A DNA stretch of 5,165 bases from Candidatus Hydrogenedentota bacterium. Lineage in GTDB: Bacteria; Hydrogenedentota; Hydrogenedentia; Hydrogenedentiales; CAITNO01. Shown here piece by piece: positions 1 to 5,165 of the stretch. The position numbers and the translations under genes are program-made. The notes beneath the pieces are model-generated. The model ran no database searches. It had not been told where the DNA came from and saw only the letters and a program-made list of their open reading frames with translations. Numbering within the stretch: position 1 is the stretch's first letter; each line of letters opens with the position of its first letter. The stretch is taken from assembly GCA_903922535.1 (NCBI GenBank), contig CAIXUF010000313.1, positions 1 to 5,165 on the forward strand, given 5' to 3'.

Positions 1-117
1 CACTGCAAGTCAGAAGGGCAGACAGGAATGTCTACCCCACACTGCAAGTCAGAAGGGCAGACAGGAATGTCTACCCCACACTGCAAGTCAGAAGGGCAGA
101 CAGGAATGTCTGCCCCA
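1..117 (-). repeat. Three tandem 39-bp REP-like units encoding the RAYT C-terminus
   Basis: Units occupy 1-39, 40-78 and 79-117. Units 1 and 2 are identical, and unit 3 differs by one base (position 112, A to G on the plus strand). Each holds the palindrome GGCAGACA-GGAA-TGTCTRCC at 17-36, 56-75 and 95-114; the third is perfect and extends to a 9-bp stem (94-115). Because 39 is divisible by 3, the array stays in frame and encodes CGADIPVCPSDLQ once and CGVDIPVCPSDLQ twice. The array reaches the left edge, so the copy number is a minimum. Confidence 0.95.
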
Positions 118-857
118 CATTTGAAGTGCCAGTATTCGCTTTCGTTTAGTCCGGCTTTGACGGGGTTGTCCCGGATGTAATCCACGAAATGCAAGTACTG
201 GGCCTCGCTGCGGACGATGTGGTCAAAGGATTCGTCCAGCCAGAATTGTCCGGAGGCGCCGGTCAACAGGTTGATCTTGCGGGCGCTGGCGCCTTTGATG
301 CCTTTCATCAGTTGCGACAAATTGTTTCCGCCGAGCGGCTCCATCAGAAGTTGAACGTGGTTGGGCATGATGACGGCGGCGTGGAGTTGCAGGCGAACCC
401 CGTCAAAGCGCAGCAGGCACTCTTGAAGCGCCTCGCGGACATGCGGCCTGGCCAGTACACAGGAGCCGTATCCGGCATCCAGCCACTGGTCCAGCCGGTC
501 GCCGAAACGCTGGTTGTATTCGCGCCATTGGCACTCGTCCCAGGGTTCCGGGTTGTGCCGCAGCCAGATGTCCCTCTCCTCCCGCCACAGGTCCAGTGCA
601 TTTTGTGGCAGGGAATCGGCCATGCGGAATGTGATCCAATAGATGACGGATTCACAGGTCCAATGCGGCAGACGGCGGCTGGTTTTCTGGATGGGCAGGC
701 CCGAGAGAGAGCCTGGGAATGGGGAATCGGCAGACAGGAATGTCTGCCCCACATTGTCGGCAGGCGGGGATGTCTGCTCTGCGGGACCGGCAGACAGGAA
801 TGTCCGCCCCACATTGTCGGACGGGGATGTCTGCCTCACATTGGGCGTATTTGCCAT
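1..857 (-). CDS. REP-associated tyrosine transposase (RAYT, Y1/HUH family), 3' end outside window
   Basis: This is a single-strand DNA transposase of the IS200/IS605-like Y1 superfamily, of the kind thought to nick and move REP palindromes. I translated the frame by hand: 285 complete codons from ATG 857-855, with no stop before the left edge. The start is chosen because AGGAG lies 8 bases upstream; in-frame ATGs at 947 and 992 have weaker or no ribosome sites. Residues 7-46 are two 20-residue REP-encoded repeats. The catalytic domain runs from about residue 55 to 240: LPHW (63-66), YWITFRMADSLPQ (about 73-85), a WREERD helix, IMPNHVQLLMEP with the HUH position as H167-V168-Q169, and DYIRDNPVKAGL with Y227, the probable nucleophile. 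Residues 247-285 are three 13-residue repeats. The second His of HUH is Gln. The N-terminal extension is unusual, as RAYTs normally begin close to the LPHW segment. Family assignment is firm; activity is uncertain. Confidence 0.9.
   Translation of the reverse strand, partial: MANTPNVRQTSPSDNVGRTFLSAGPAEQTSPPADNVGQTFLSADSPFPGSLSGLPIQKTSRRLPHWTCESVIYWITFRMADSLPQNALDLWREERDIWLRHNPEPWDECQWREYNQRFGDRLDQWLDAGYGSCVLARPHVREALQECLLRFDGVRLQLHAAVIMPNHVQLLMEPLGGNNLSQLMKGIKGASARKINLLTGASGQFWLDESFDHIVRSEAQYLHFVDYIRDNPVKAGLNESEYWHFKCGADIPVCPSDLQCGVDIPVCPSDLQCGVDIPVCPSDLQ
720..839 (-). repeat. Two tandem 60-bp REP-containing units encoding the RAYT N-terminus
   Basis: Units at 780-839 and 720-779 encode residues 7-26 and 27-46 of the transposase, reading VRQTSPSDNVGRTFLSAGPA and EQTSPPADNVGQTFLSADSP. 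Each unit contains one good palindrome (789-808 with one mismatch; 729-748 perfect, GGCAGACA-GGAA-TGTCTGCC). Each also contains one degenerate half-copy with the sequence GCAGACATCCCCG on the minus strand. The reading frame used here differs from that used in the C-terminal array, although the strand and orientation of the palindrome are the same. Confidence 0.9.
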
Positions 858-865
858 GGCTGTTT

Positions 866-870
866 CTCCT
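866..870 (-). promoter_or_regulatory. Ribosome binding site of the RAYT gene
   Basis: AGGAG on the minus strand, 8 bases before ATG 857-855. It decides the start against the upstream in-frame ATG at 947-945, which would add 30 residues and has only a weak AGGA 6 bases upstream. It also argues that the REP-encoded N-terminal repeats are translated. Confidence 0.7.
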
Positions 871-982
871 GTGCAAGGATCCGCCGATGATACCCCCTTG
901 GGGATTTCGGCGGCGATCTGTCTCAGAAATCCGTCGCTTTCACCCATGTCCAGTCCTGCTGCAAGTTGATTCCTGCAATGTG

Positions 983-1004
983 AGGCAGACATTCTTGTCT
1001 GCCT
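983..1004. repeat. Isolated REP-like hairpin between the restriction gene and the RAYT
   Basis: AGGCAGACA-TTCT-TGTCTGCCT forms a perfect 9-bp stem with a 4-base loop. It is the inverted counterpart of the in-gene copies: its plus strand (with the flank AATGTGA before the stem) matches the minus strand of the copies at 94-120. It lies 34 to 55 bases beyond the stop codon of the restriction gene. It could act on that transcript as a 3' stabilising or attenuating hairpin. It is not followed by a T-run on the minus strand, so an intrinsic terminator is not supported. Confidence 0.85.
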
Positions 1005-1018
1005 ATTCTTGTCTGCCT
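991..1018. repeat. 14-bp direct duplication of half a REP
   Basis: ATTCTTGTCTGCCT occurs at 991-1004 and again immediately at 1005-1018. The second copy lacks the other half of the palindrome. It looks like a slippage or partial insertion product of the adjacent REP hairpin. Confidence 0.8.
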
Positions 1019-1037
1019 GCCGCGCCCCATAAATGTC

Positions 1038-4000
1038 TCATTCTTCACCCGCCACGCACCGGTTTATCATTTCACCAAACTTGGCCTCGATCTCGAACAC
1101 TTCGGTGAATTCGGCAAAGGCCCAGCGGCCGAACCTGCCCAGGTTGTTCACGCCGGGCACCCAGTAGGCGCGCATGGTGTTGGCCTTTTCTTTGGCGTCC
1201 TCGCCGCGGTATCCCTTGATTTCGACCACCAAATTCTGCGGGTCGTCGCGGCCGTCATCCACCTGCACGATGAAGTCGGGGATGTACTTGCGCTGCATGG
1301 CGCCGCAGAGGTAGGGCACCTCGAAACCAAGGCTGTGGTTCTTCACATAGCTCCGAACCCGCGGATGCGACTCGGCCACGCGGCAGAATTCGGCCTCCCA
1401 TTCGCTGTCGTATATGGCCCAGTTGACGTGGCACTTGTCCGGCGCTGTTTTCCAGCGGGTGAGCTTCGAGGTCGTGAAGTTGACGTGCCGCGTGGAGCCG
1501 GTGGGGTTGTACGCGTCGAGAATGGCCTTGATGGGCTTTTTGCCGGCGAGCGTTTCGGTGATGGCCGCCTTGATACGCTCACAGGCCATGTTGGCGATTT
1601 CGGGGTAGATGACCTGCGCCGGATAGGTGCCGCCGGTGCAGCGCAGGTAGCCGCCGTCGAGCCACTGGCGGGTGATCTGCTTGAGCTGGCCGAACAGGTG
1701 CAGCCTGGGCTCCTCGCCGGGATCGCGGAACTGGGTGTAGAGCAGGCGCTTGGTGAGATGGAAGAGAACGGTGGACGGGCGCATCGAACCCGGATCCTCA
1801 ACCTTCAATTCCACCCCCTCGCCGATGATGCCCTCGTTCTTCGTGACAGACGGGCCAACGAGATCGGGGTTCAATTCCAAAACGGAATCAGGGGAAAAGC
1901 GCGCGGTGAGGTGTTCATCGGGCAGTTCGACGCGGTATCCCTCAACGCGGGGAAAGGTAATCTCCAATGCGTCCCGGTCCGGAATGACGGCCTGCACACG
2001 GATGGTGGGCCGGGGCGGGACGGGCGGGGCGACAACGGGCTTGGAGGCAAAATCGAAGGGGATGCCGAGCACGTCGGCATACTCCACGTTGAACAGCCCC
2101 TCTTCGTTCAAGTCATAGGACTGGCGGCGCAGCGCGCGCCCGACCACCTGCTCGCAGAGCAACTGTGTGCCGAAGGCGCGCAGGCCGAGGATGTGCGTGA
2201 CCGTGTTGGCATCCCATCCCTCGGTCAGCATGGACACCGAAACGACACAGCGTATCGAGTCGCCCAGCCGGTTGGATTTTCCCACCGTGTTCATCACTTC
2301 CCGAAGCAGGTCCTGGTCGGTGATGTTGTCGGCAGCCTGCCTGTCACCGGTGCGCTCGACGATTTCGCGGCGGAACCGCCCGATTTCGTCGGCGGCCATG
2401 TCGCGGAAGTTGGGATCAAGCGCCTCGCCCGATTCCAACTGCTCGCTGTCAATAAGCAGCGTGCGGGGACGCGGAAGCCGGTTCCCGTGCTCATCGTAGT
2501 TCCTGAACAGCGGGAGGCGGCCCTGGACGAGGCTGGGCTGGCCGGTGTCGCTTTCCCGCTGGAAACCGGAGACGTAGTCATAGACCAGTTTGGATGTCGA
2601 GGTGTTGTTGCAGACGACAATGAACACCGGCGGAACCTCGATGCCCTCCCGCTCCCAAAGATCGAAGGTCTTGGAATAATGTCCATAGAGTGCGTCCAGT
2701 GCGGTCTGCAGTTCGGCGGGCAGGCTCAGGGGATCCAGCCCCTGCCCCGCCTTGCCGCGGCCCTTCTTGGGCATTCTCTTGCCGATGTGTTCCCAGAGGT
2801 TGCGAAACTTGGGCAGCTCGCCGCCGGGGATGTTGTCCGCAACCGGCACACGGGGCAGCTTCACTATGCCGGCTTCGATGGCGTCCATGAGCGAGAAATC
2901 GCACACGGTCCAGTGGAACAGGGTGCCCTCGCCGTACCCGGAGCCGTGGAGGAAGAACGGGGTTGCCGAGAGATCGTAGACGTGCTCGACGCCGAGTTGG
3001 CGCTTGACCGTCTCGATGCCCGATATCCAGAGCCGGGCCGCCTCGTTGTTCCTCTTTGCCTCCTCCTTCTCGTCGCCCTTCAGATCCTTCACTTCGGTGT
3101 TCTGCGGGCGCTCGCGGTAGCAGTGATGGCCCTCGTCGTTGATGACGAGGACGTTCTTCATGCCCATCAGGCCGGGCATGACCCGCTGGATCATCTGTCC
3201 TTCGGTTTCGAGCGTGTTGATGTCGGGGCCGTGGCCCCTGAGGAATGCGCGCCCGACTTTTGAGATGTCCATGCGCTCGCGCAGTTTGAAGGCGTGGTAG
3301 TTGGTGATGACGATCTTGGCCCGGTCAATGTCGCCAAGCATGTCGTTCGGGATCAACTCGCGGCTCTTGTAATAGCTGTCCGGGTCGTTCGGCTGGAGCA
3401 CGCGGAGCCGGTCGCGAATGGTGATGCCGGGTGTGATGACCAGAAAGCCGCGCGTGAACTGTTTGCTGCCGGGATGGCGCACGGCGTTTACCGTCTGCCA
3501 TGCGATGAGCATGGCCATGACGGTGGTCTTTCCCGCGCCGGTGGCCAGTTTGAGCGCGATGCGCAGCAGTTCGGGATTCGACCCGGCATTGGCGCGCCTG
3601 ATTTGGTCCCAGTATTTGTCGCCGATGGACTTCAGTTTCGGGGCCACTTCCGCCAGCCAGATGGCCGTTTCGACGGCCTCGACCTGGCAGAAGAAGGGGC
3701 GGATGGACTGGAACGGGTGGTGGCGCCAGTGATGAAGCAAACGCGCCGTTTCGGGGGTCACAAGCCACTGGTCAGGATTTGGCAGCCTGCGCCACGCCTC
3801 CACGTCGTTGCGTATGGCGTTGATGAGGGTATAGACATCATACTGCTGGTCTTCTGTGGAAATGCCGCCGCCCCCGCCAAAGACAAGATCTGCCTGTTCT
3901 TCCGCAATGCCCCGCTGCTTTTTCGCTTTGGGAACGGGTGAAACGTATTCCGCCTTCCGGCGGGACGCAATCAGCCGGTTGGTCGGCTGGCCGGCCGCGT

Positions 4001-4073
4001 CCAGTTCCCAATGCCGGGCGGGATACGCATAGGGCGGGTTCAGAATTGGGTGCTTGAAGAAATCGTCACTCAT
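1038..4073 (-). CDS. Type III-like restriction protein: SF2 helicase with C-terminal PD-(D/E)XK nuclease
   Basis: A DNA-translocating, ATP-dependent restriction subunit, 1011 residues from ATG 4073. This start is chosen over a TTG at 4115 because AGGTGG lies 9 bases upstream and the family N-terminus (HPILNPPYAYPARHWELD) follows directly. Motor motifs in order: a Q-motif-like CQVEAVETAIWLAE near 129-142, Walker A ATGAGKTT (177-184), motif II DEGH (313-316, within VINDEGHHCY), motif III SAT (369-371), motif V TEGWDA (617-622) and motif VI GRALRR (645-650). The C-terminal nuclease has a SEWEAEF helix (about 890-896), the metal-binding PD (932-933) and EIK (E951, K953), followed by GYRGEDAKEK. 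All catalytic positions are present, so it looks intact. DEGH replaces the commoner DEAH. It recalls what pipelines call BPTD_3080-type restriction endonucleases, unverified. A partner methyltransferase is expected but none is visible here. Downstream is the RAYT. Confidence 0.93.
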   Translation of the reverse strand: MSDDFFKHPILNPPYAYPARHWELDAAGQPTNRLIASRRKAEYVSPVPKAKKQRGIAEEQADLVFGGGGGISTEDQQYDVYTLINAIRNDVEAWRRLPNPDQWLVTPETARLLHHWRHHPFQSIRPFFCQVEAVETAIWLAEVAPKLKSIGDKYWDQIRRANAGSNPELLRIALKLATGAGKTTVMAMLIAWQTVNAVRHPGSKQFTRGFLVITPGITIRDRLRVLQPNDPDSYYKSRELIPNDMLGDIDRAKIVITNYHAFKLRERMDISKVGRAFLRGHGPDINTLETEGQMIQRVMPGLMGMKNVLVINDEGHHCYRERPQNTEVKDLKGDEKEEAKRNNEAARLWISGIETVKRQLGVEHVYDLSATPFFLHGSGYGEGTLFHWTVCDFSLMDAIEAGIVKLPRVPVADNIPGGELPKFRNLWEHIGKRMPKKGRGKAGQGLDPLSLPAELQTALDALYGHYSKTFDLWEREGIEVPPVFIVVCNNTSTSKLVYDYVSGFQRESDTGQPSLVQGRLPLFRNYDEHGNRLPRPRTLLIDSEQLESGEALDPNFRDMAADEIGRFRREIVERTGDRQAADNITDQDLLREVMNTVGKSNRLGDSIRCVVSVSMLTEGWDANTVTHILGLRAFGTQLLCEQVVGRALRRQSYDLNEEGLFNVEYADVLGIPFDFASKPVVAPPVPPRPTIRVQAVIPDRDALEITFPRVEGYRVELPDEHLTARFSPDSVLELNPDLVGPSVTKNEGIIGEGVELKVEDPGSMRPSTVLFHLTKRLLYTQFRDPGEEPRLHLFGQLKQITRQWLDGGYLRCTGGTYPAQVIYPEIANMACERIKAAITETLAGKKPIKAILDAYNPTGSTRHVNFTTSKLTRWKTAPDKCHVNWAIYDSEWEAEFCRVAESHPRVRSYVKNHSLGFEVPYLCGAMQRKYIPDFIVQVDDGRDDPQNLVVEIKGYRGEDAKEKANTMRAYWVPGVNNLGRFGRWAFAEFTEVFEIEAKFGEMINRCVAGEE

Positions 4074-4143
4074 GACCGCTTGCCACCTGTTTCCCGGGGT
4101 GCGGATCTTCAGCAATCTGCACTTCGCCGAACATGTTGCTCAT
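4066..4143 (-). CDS. 25-codon mini-ORF overlapping the restriction gene start
   Basis: ATG 4143-4141 to TGA 4068-4066, 25 residues beginning MSNMFGEVQIAEDP and ending VASGHE. It has AGGGG 6 bases upstream and its last 8 bases (ATGAGTGA) contain the start codon of the restriction gene, the geometry of translational coupling. I do not recognise the peptide. It has no signal peptide or membrane segment and is fairly acidic and polar. It may be a leader peptide that couples translation of the restriction gene. It could also be the remnant of a deleted upstream gene, for example the methyltransferase that normally precedes such restriction genes, or a chance ORF. The good ribosome site and overlap are the only evidence that it is translated. 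Confidence 0.45.
   Translation of the reverse strand: MSNMFGEVQIAEDPHPGKQVASGHE
4083..4088 (-). promoter_or_regulatory. Ribosome binding site of the restriction gene
   Basis: AGGTGG on the minus strand, 9 bases before ATG 4073-4071. It lies inside the upstream mini-ORF. It supports the ATG start over the TTG at 4115, which has no clear ribosome site. Confidence 0.6.
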
Positions 4144-4149
4144 GGTAAA

Positions 4150-4154
4150 CCCCT
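4150..4154 (-). promoter_or_regulatory. Ribosome binding site of the mini-ORF
   Basis: AGGGG on the minus strand, 6 bases before ATG 4143-4141. It is the main reason to treat the mini-ORF as translated. Confidence 0.5.
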
Positions 4155-4189
4155 GTGCTGAAGAACACGTCCCCGTTGCGTTGGGTTCA

Positions 4190-4219
4190 ATGGTAGGGTT
4201 TTGGGACAGCCATTATCAA
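4190..4219 (-). promoter_or_regulatory. Possible sigma70-type promoter for the restriction gene
   Basis: On the minus strand TTGATA (4219-4214; 5 of 6 matches to TTGACA) is followed after 18 bases by TACCAT (4195-4190; 4 of 6 matches to TATAAT). Transcription would start near 4183 and give a leader of about 40 bases before the mini-ORF. In a GC-rich sequence such a match is only suggestive. Confidence 0.3.
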
Positions 4220-4372
4220 CTCCCCGGATCGCGCTGTTCACGCGTTGGCTGTTCGTCCCCTTCAGGATGGGATCGCTGTCCCCATCAACCCCGGGTTTGC
4301 TTCATTTCCTCCGGAACTCTTGTTGTGCGGCCCCTGCCGGGCAGAGAACCGGGTGCCGTCAGGACGCATAGC

Positions 4373-5165
4373 CTATGGAACAACAACGGCATGTTTCGAC
4401 GTGCCGCTGTTGCCCGCGCCGTCTGTCAGCATGAGGGTGATCTCGTGCGCGCCGGGGGCCAGATCCTCGTCGCGCTCCCAGTCGACACAGCCCGCCTCGG
4501 GGTCATAGGCCGAAAGCAGCCAGTGCCCGTCACAGCGCAGATCCCAGGCGGCAATGCCGCTGCCCGCATCCGACACCGATGCGTGAATGCGCGGCCGGGG
4601 AGAGGTGATCGGTGTCGTGCCCCCCGGCGCGAACTCCAGTTCGCGCGGCGCTTTGTCGTCCTCAATGACCTGGAAATCGCCGAGATGTTCCGTGCGCGCG
4701 GTGAGCATGCCGCCGTGCCGGACGGTTTTCAGCCAATTCCAGCCGCCGCCGCCGTGCCGGGCGATGGCGGCATGCGCCGGGTCGCGCACACCGTCGGGGA
4801 GGGGCAGCGCAAGCTCCGCCGCGGCGGCCAGCGGGGCGGTGTCCGGCCAGATGCGCCACGCGGTTCCGCGCGCGGACAGGTCCCCCGCCGGGGCGGTGCC
4901 AAGCGCTTCGGCGCGCAGGAACAGCGGCCCGCAGGCCCCACCCCCGGGGATGTCCAGTGTGGGGCCGTTTTCCCACTGAATAACGCGGGCCGCGCCGGAG
5001 GCGACGGTCTCCACCGCCATGGGCGGCACGGCGAGGCGCGGATGCGTTGCGGAAATCATGATGCGTCCGCCCGGAGAGGCGGGTTGCCACGCCGCCCGGA
5101 AGCTGCGTTTGTCCACGGGAAAGAAGGACGCGTCGGCGGCGGGCTTGCCGTCGATGGTCAGTTCG
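4373..5165 (-). CDS. C-terminal part of a probably exported beta-sandwich protein, possibly an M23-type metallopeptidase; 5' end outside window
   Basis: Open from the right edge to TAG 4375-4373, giving 263 complete codons plus the stop. A GTG at 5116 is internal, since the frame continues upstream as ELTIDGKPAADASFFPVDKR, so no start is visible. Two modules are seen. The first (about 4670-5165) contains GPLFLRAEALG, ARGTAWRIWPDTAPL and WNWLKT followed by HLGDFQVIEDDKAP. The second (about 4376-4640) is an Ig-like sandwich with VSDAGSGI, CDGHWLLSAYDPE, a WERDEDLAPGAHEI turn and LTDGAGNSG. The order of a flanking sandwich, an LG-x-F-x-V-x-x-D-x-x-x-P linker and a D-x-x-SGI / DG-x-WL-x-x-YDPE / TD-x-x-GN domain matches the C-terminal half of many LytM/M23 cell-wall peptidases. 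The catalytic zinc site would be outside the window, so the enzyme name is inference. Export is expected but the signal peptide is not visible. The codon bias resembles that of the restriction gene. Confidence 0.8.
   Translation of the reverse strand, partial: ELTIDGKPAADASFFPVDKRSFRAAWQPASPGGRIMISATHPRLAVPPMAVETVASGAARVIQWENGPTLDIPGGGACGPLFLRAEALGTAPAGDLSARGTAWRIWPDTAPLAAAAELALPLPDGVRDPAHAAIARHGGGGWNWLKTVRHGGMLTARTEHLGDFQVIEDDKAPRELEFAPGGTTPITSPRPRIHASVSDAGSGIAAWDLRCDGHWLLSAYDPEAGCVDWERDEDLAPGAHEITLMLTDGAGNSGTSKHAVVVP

Larger units (their letters stand above)
1..1018 (-). mobile_element. REP/RAYT element, left end outside window
   Basis: The transposase gene is flanked by, and contains, copies of one short palindrome. 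Downstream copies (1-117) read on the minus strand as TGTGGGGCAGACATTCCTGT and onward. The copy upstream of the gene (977-1004) reads almost the same on the plus strand, so the two sides are in inverted orientation. This is the layout expected of a RAYT with its cognate REP sequences. The right limit is set at the last repeat fragment (1018), 19 bases after the stop codon of the restriction gene. The left limit is not visible. No target-site duplication can be tested from this window. Confidence 0.65.
858..1037. other. Intergenic region between restriction gene and RAYT
   Basis: 180 bases holding the REP hairpin, its partial duplication and the RAYT ribosome site. The minus strand is open in the RAYT frame across the whole stretch, starting directly after the TGA of the restriction gene. 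Alternative RAYT starts at 947 and 992 therefore exist. I see no convincing promoter or terminator here, so the RAYT may be transcribed by read-through from upstream. Confidence 0.6.
4144..4372. other. Non-coding region upstream of the mini-ORF and restriction gene
   Basis: 229 bases between the end of the exported-protein gene and the mini-ORF. It holds the possible promoter and an 8-bp inverted repeat, GGGACAGC at 4203-4210 and GCTGTCCC at 4274-4281, separated by 63 bases. GC-rich short stems at about 4329-4345 lack a T-run, so no intrinsic terminator is called for the gene ending at 4373. No tRNA or recognisable riboswitch is seen. Confidence 0.55.

Noticed and set aside
1..120. CRISPR array
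   Set aside because: The units are 39-bp head-to-tail repeats with no unique spacers, and they form part of a coding frame.
344..814. Minus-strand 156-codon frame beginning MWGGHSCLP
   Set aside because: It is the wrong frame of the RAYT; none of the transposase motifs occur in it and its start is inside the repeat array.
189..890. Plus-strand open frame of 233 codons opposite the RAYT
   Set aside because: The minus strand encodes the recognisable transposase core over the same bases; this frame is only its antisense shadow.
858..1040. Fusion of restriction protein and RAYT by stop readthrough
   Set aside because: The two frames are in phase after the TGA, but this occurs by chance one time in three, and the RAYT has its own ribosome site.
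1335..3263. Long plus-strand open frame of 642 codons opposite the restriction gene
   Set aside because: It is antisense to an intact, motif-rich gene, has no recognisable domain, and is explained by the strong GC third-position bias of the true minus-strand frame.
4187..4213. Eight-codon ORF MAVPKPYH with GGGGAG 6 bases upstream
   Set aside because: It is very short, overlaps the proposed -35 and spacer region, and has no further support.
4325..4350. Terminator hairpin after the exported-protein gene
   Set aside because: Only 4-bp GC stems can be formed and there is no T-run on the minus strand.
4245..4508. Plus-strand 87-codon frame
   Set aside because: It runs antisense into the exported-protein gene and shows no ribosome site or recognisable domain.

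Overview
The window is GC-rich and every supported gene lies on the minus strand, so the transcription order is from high to low coordinates. The reading frames, the C-terminal domain type of the first gene and the style of the REP-like repeats remind me of large-genome environmental bacteria such as the Planctomycetota-Verrucomicrobiota-Lentisphaerota group or Hydrogenedentota. This placement is from memory of similar repeats and is weak; no marker gene is present.

Layout in transcription order. (1) 5165-4373: the 3' part of a gene for a probably exported protein with a tandem of beta-sandwich domains, very like the C-terminal half of LytM/M23-type metallopeptidases; its catalytic part would lie beyond the right edge. 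(2) 4372-4144: a leader region with a possible promoter, followed by a 25-codon mini-ORF (4143-4066) with its own Shine-Dalgarno sequence. It overlaps the next gene by 8 bases. (3) 4073-1038: a complete type III-like restriction protein, with an SF2 helicase motor in the N-terminal two thirds and a PD-(D/E)XK nuclease at the C-terminus. No methyltransferase gene is visible in the window. (4) 1037-858: an intergenic region with a near-perfect REP-like hairpin. (5) 857-1: a REP-associated tyrosine transposase (RAYT, Y1/HUH superfamily), open to the left edge.

The most interesting part is the RAYT. Copies of one REP-like palindrome (GGCAGACA, 4-base loop, TGTCTGCC) sit inside its reading frame at both ends. 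At the N-terminus two 60-base units encode two 20-residue repeats containing NVGQTFLSA. At the C-terminus three 39-base units encode 13-residue repeats containing CGADIPVC. The same DNA strand is therefore read in two different frames within one protein. A further copy lies upstream of the gene in the opposite orientation, so the gene is bracketed by inverted REPs. The usual HUH metal-binding motif reads H-V-Q here.

The restriction protein and the RAYT do not obviously work together. The likely reading is a restriction locus next to, and perhaps disturbed by, a REP/RAYT element, with the methyltransferase partner lost, elsewhere, or beyond the left edge.
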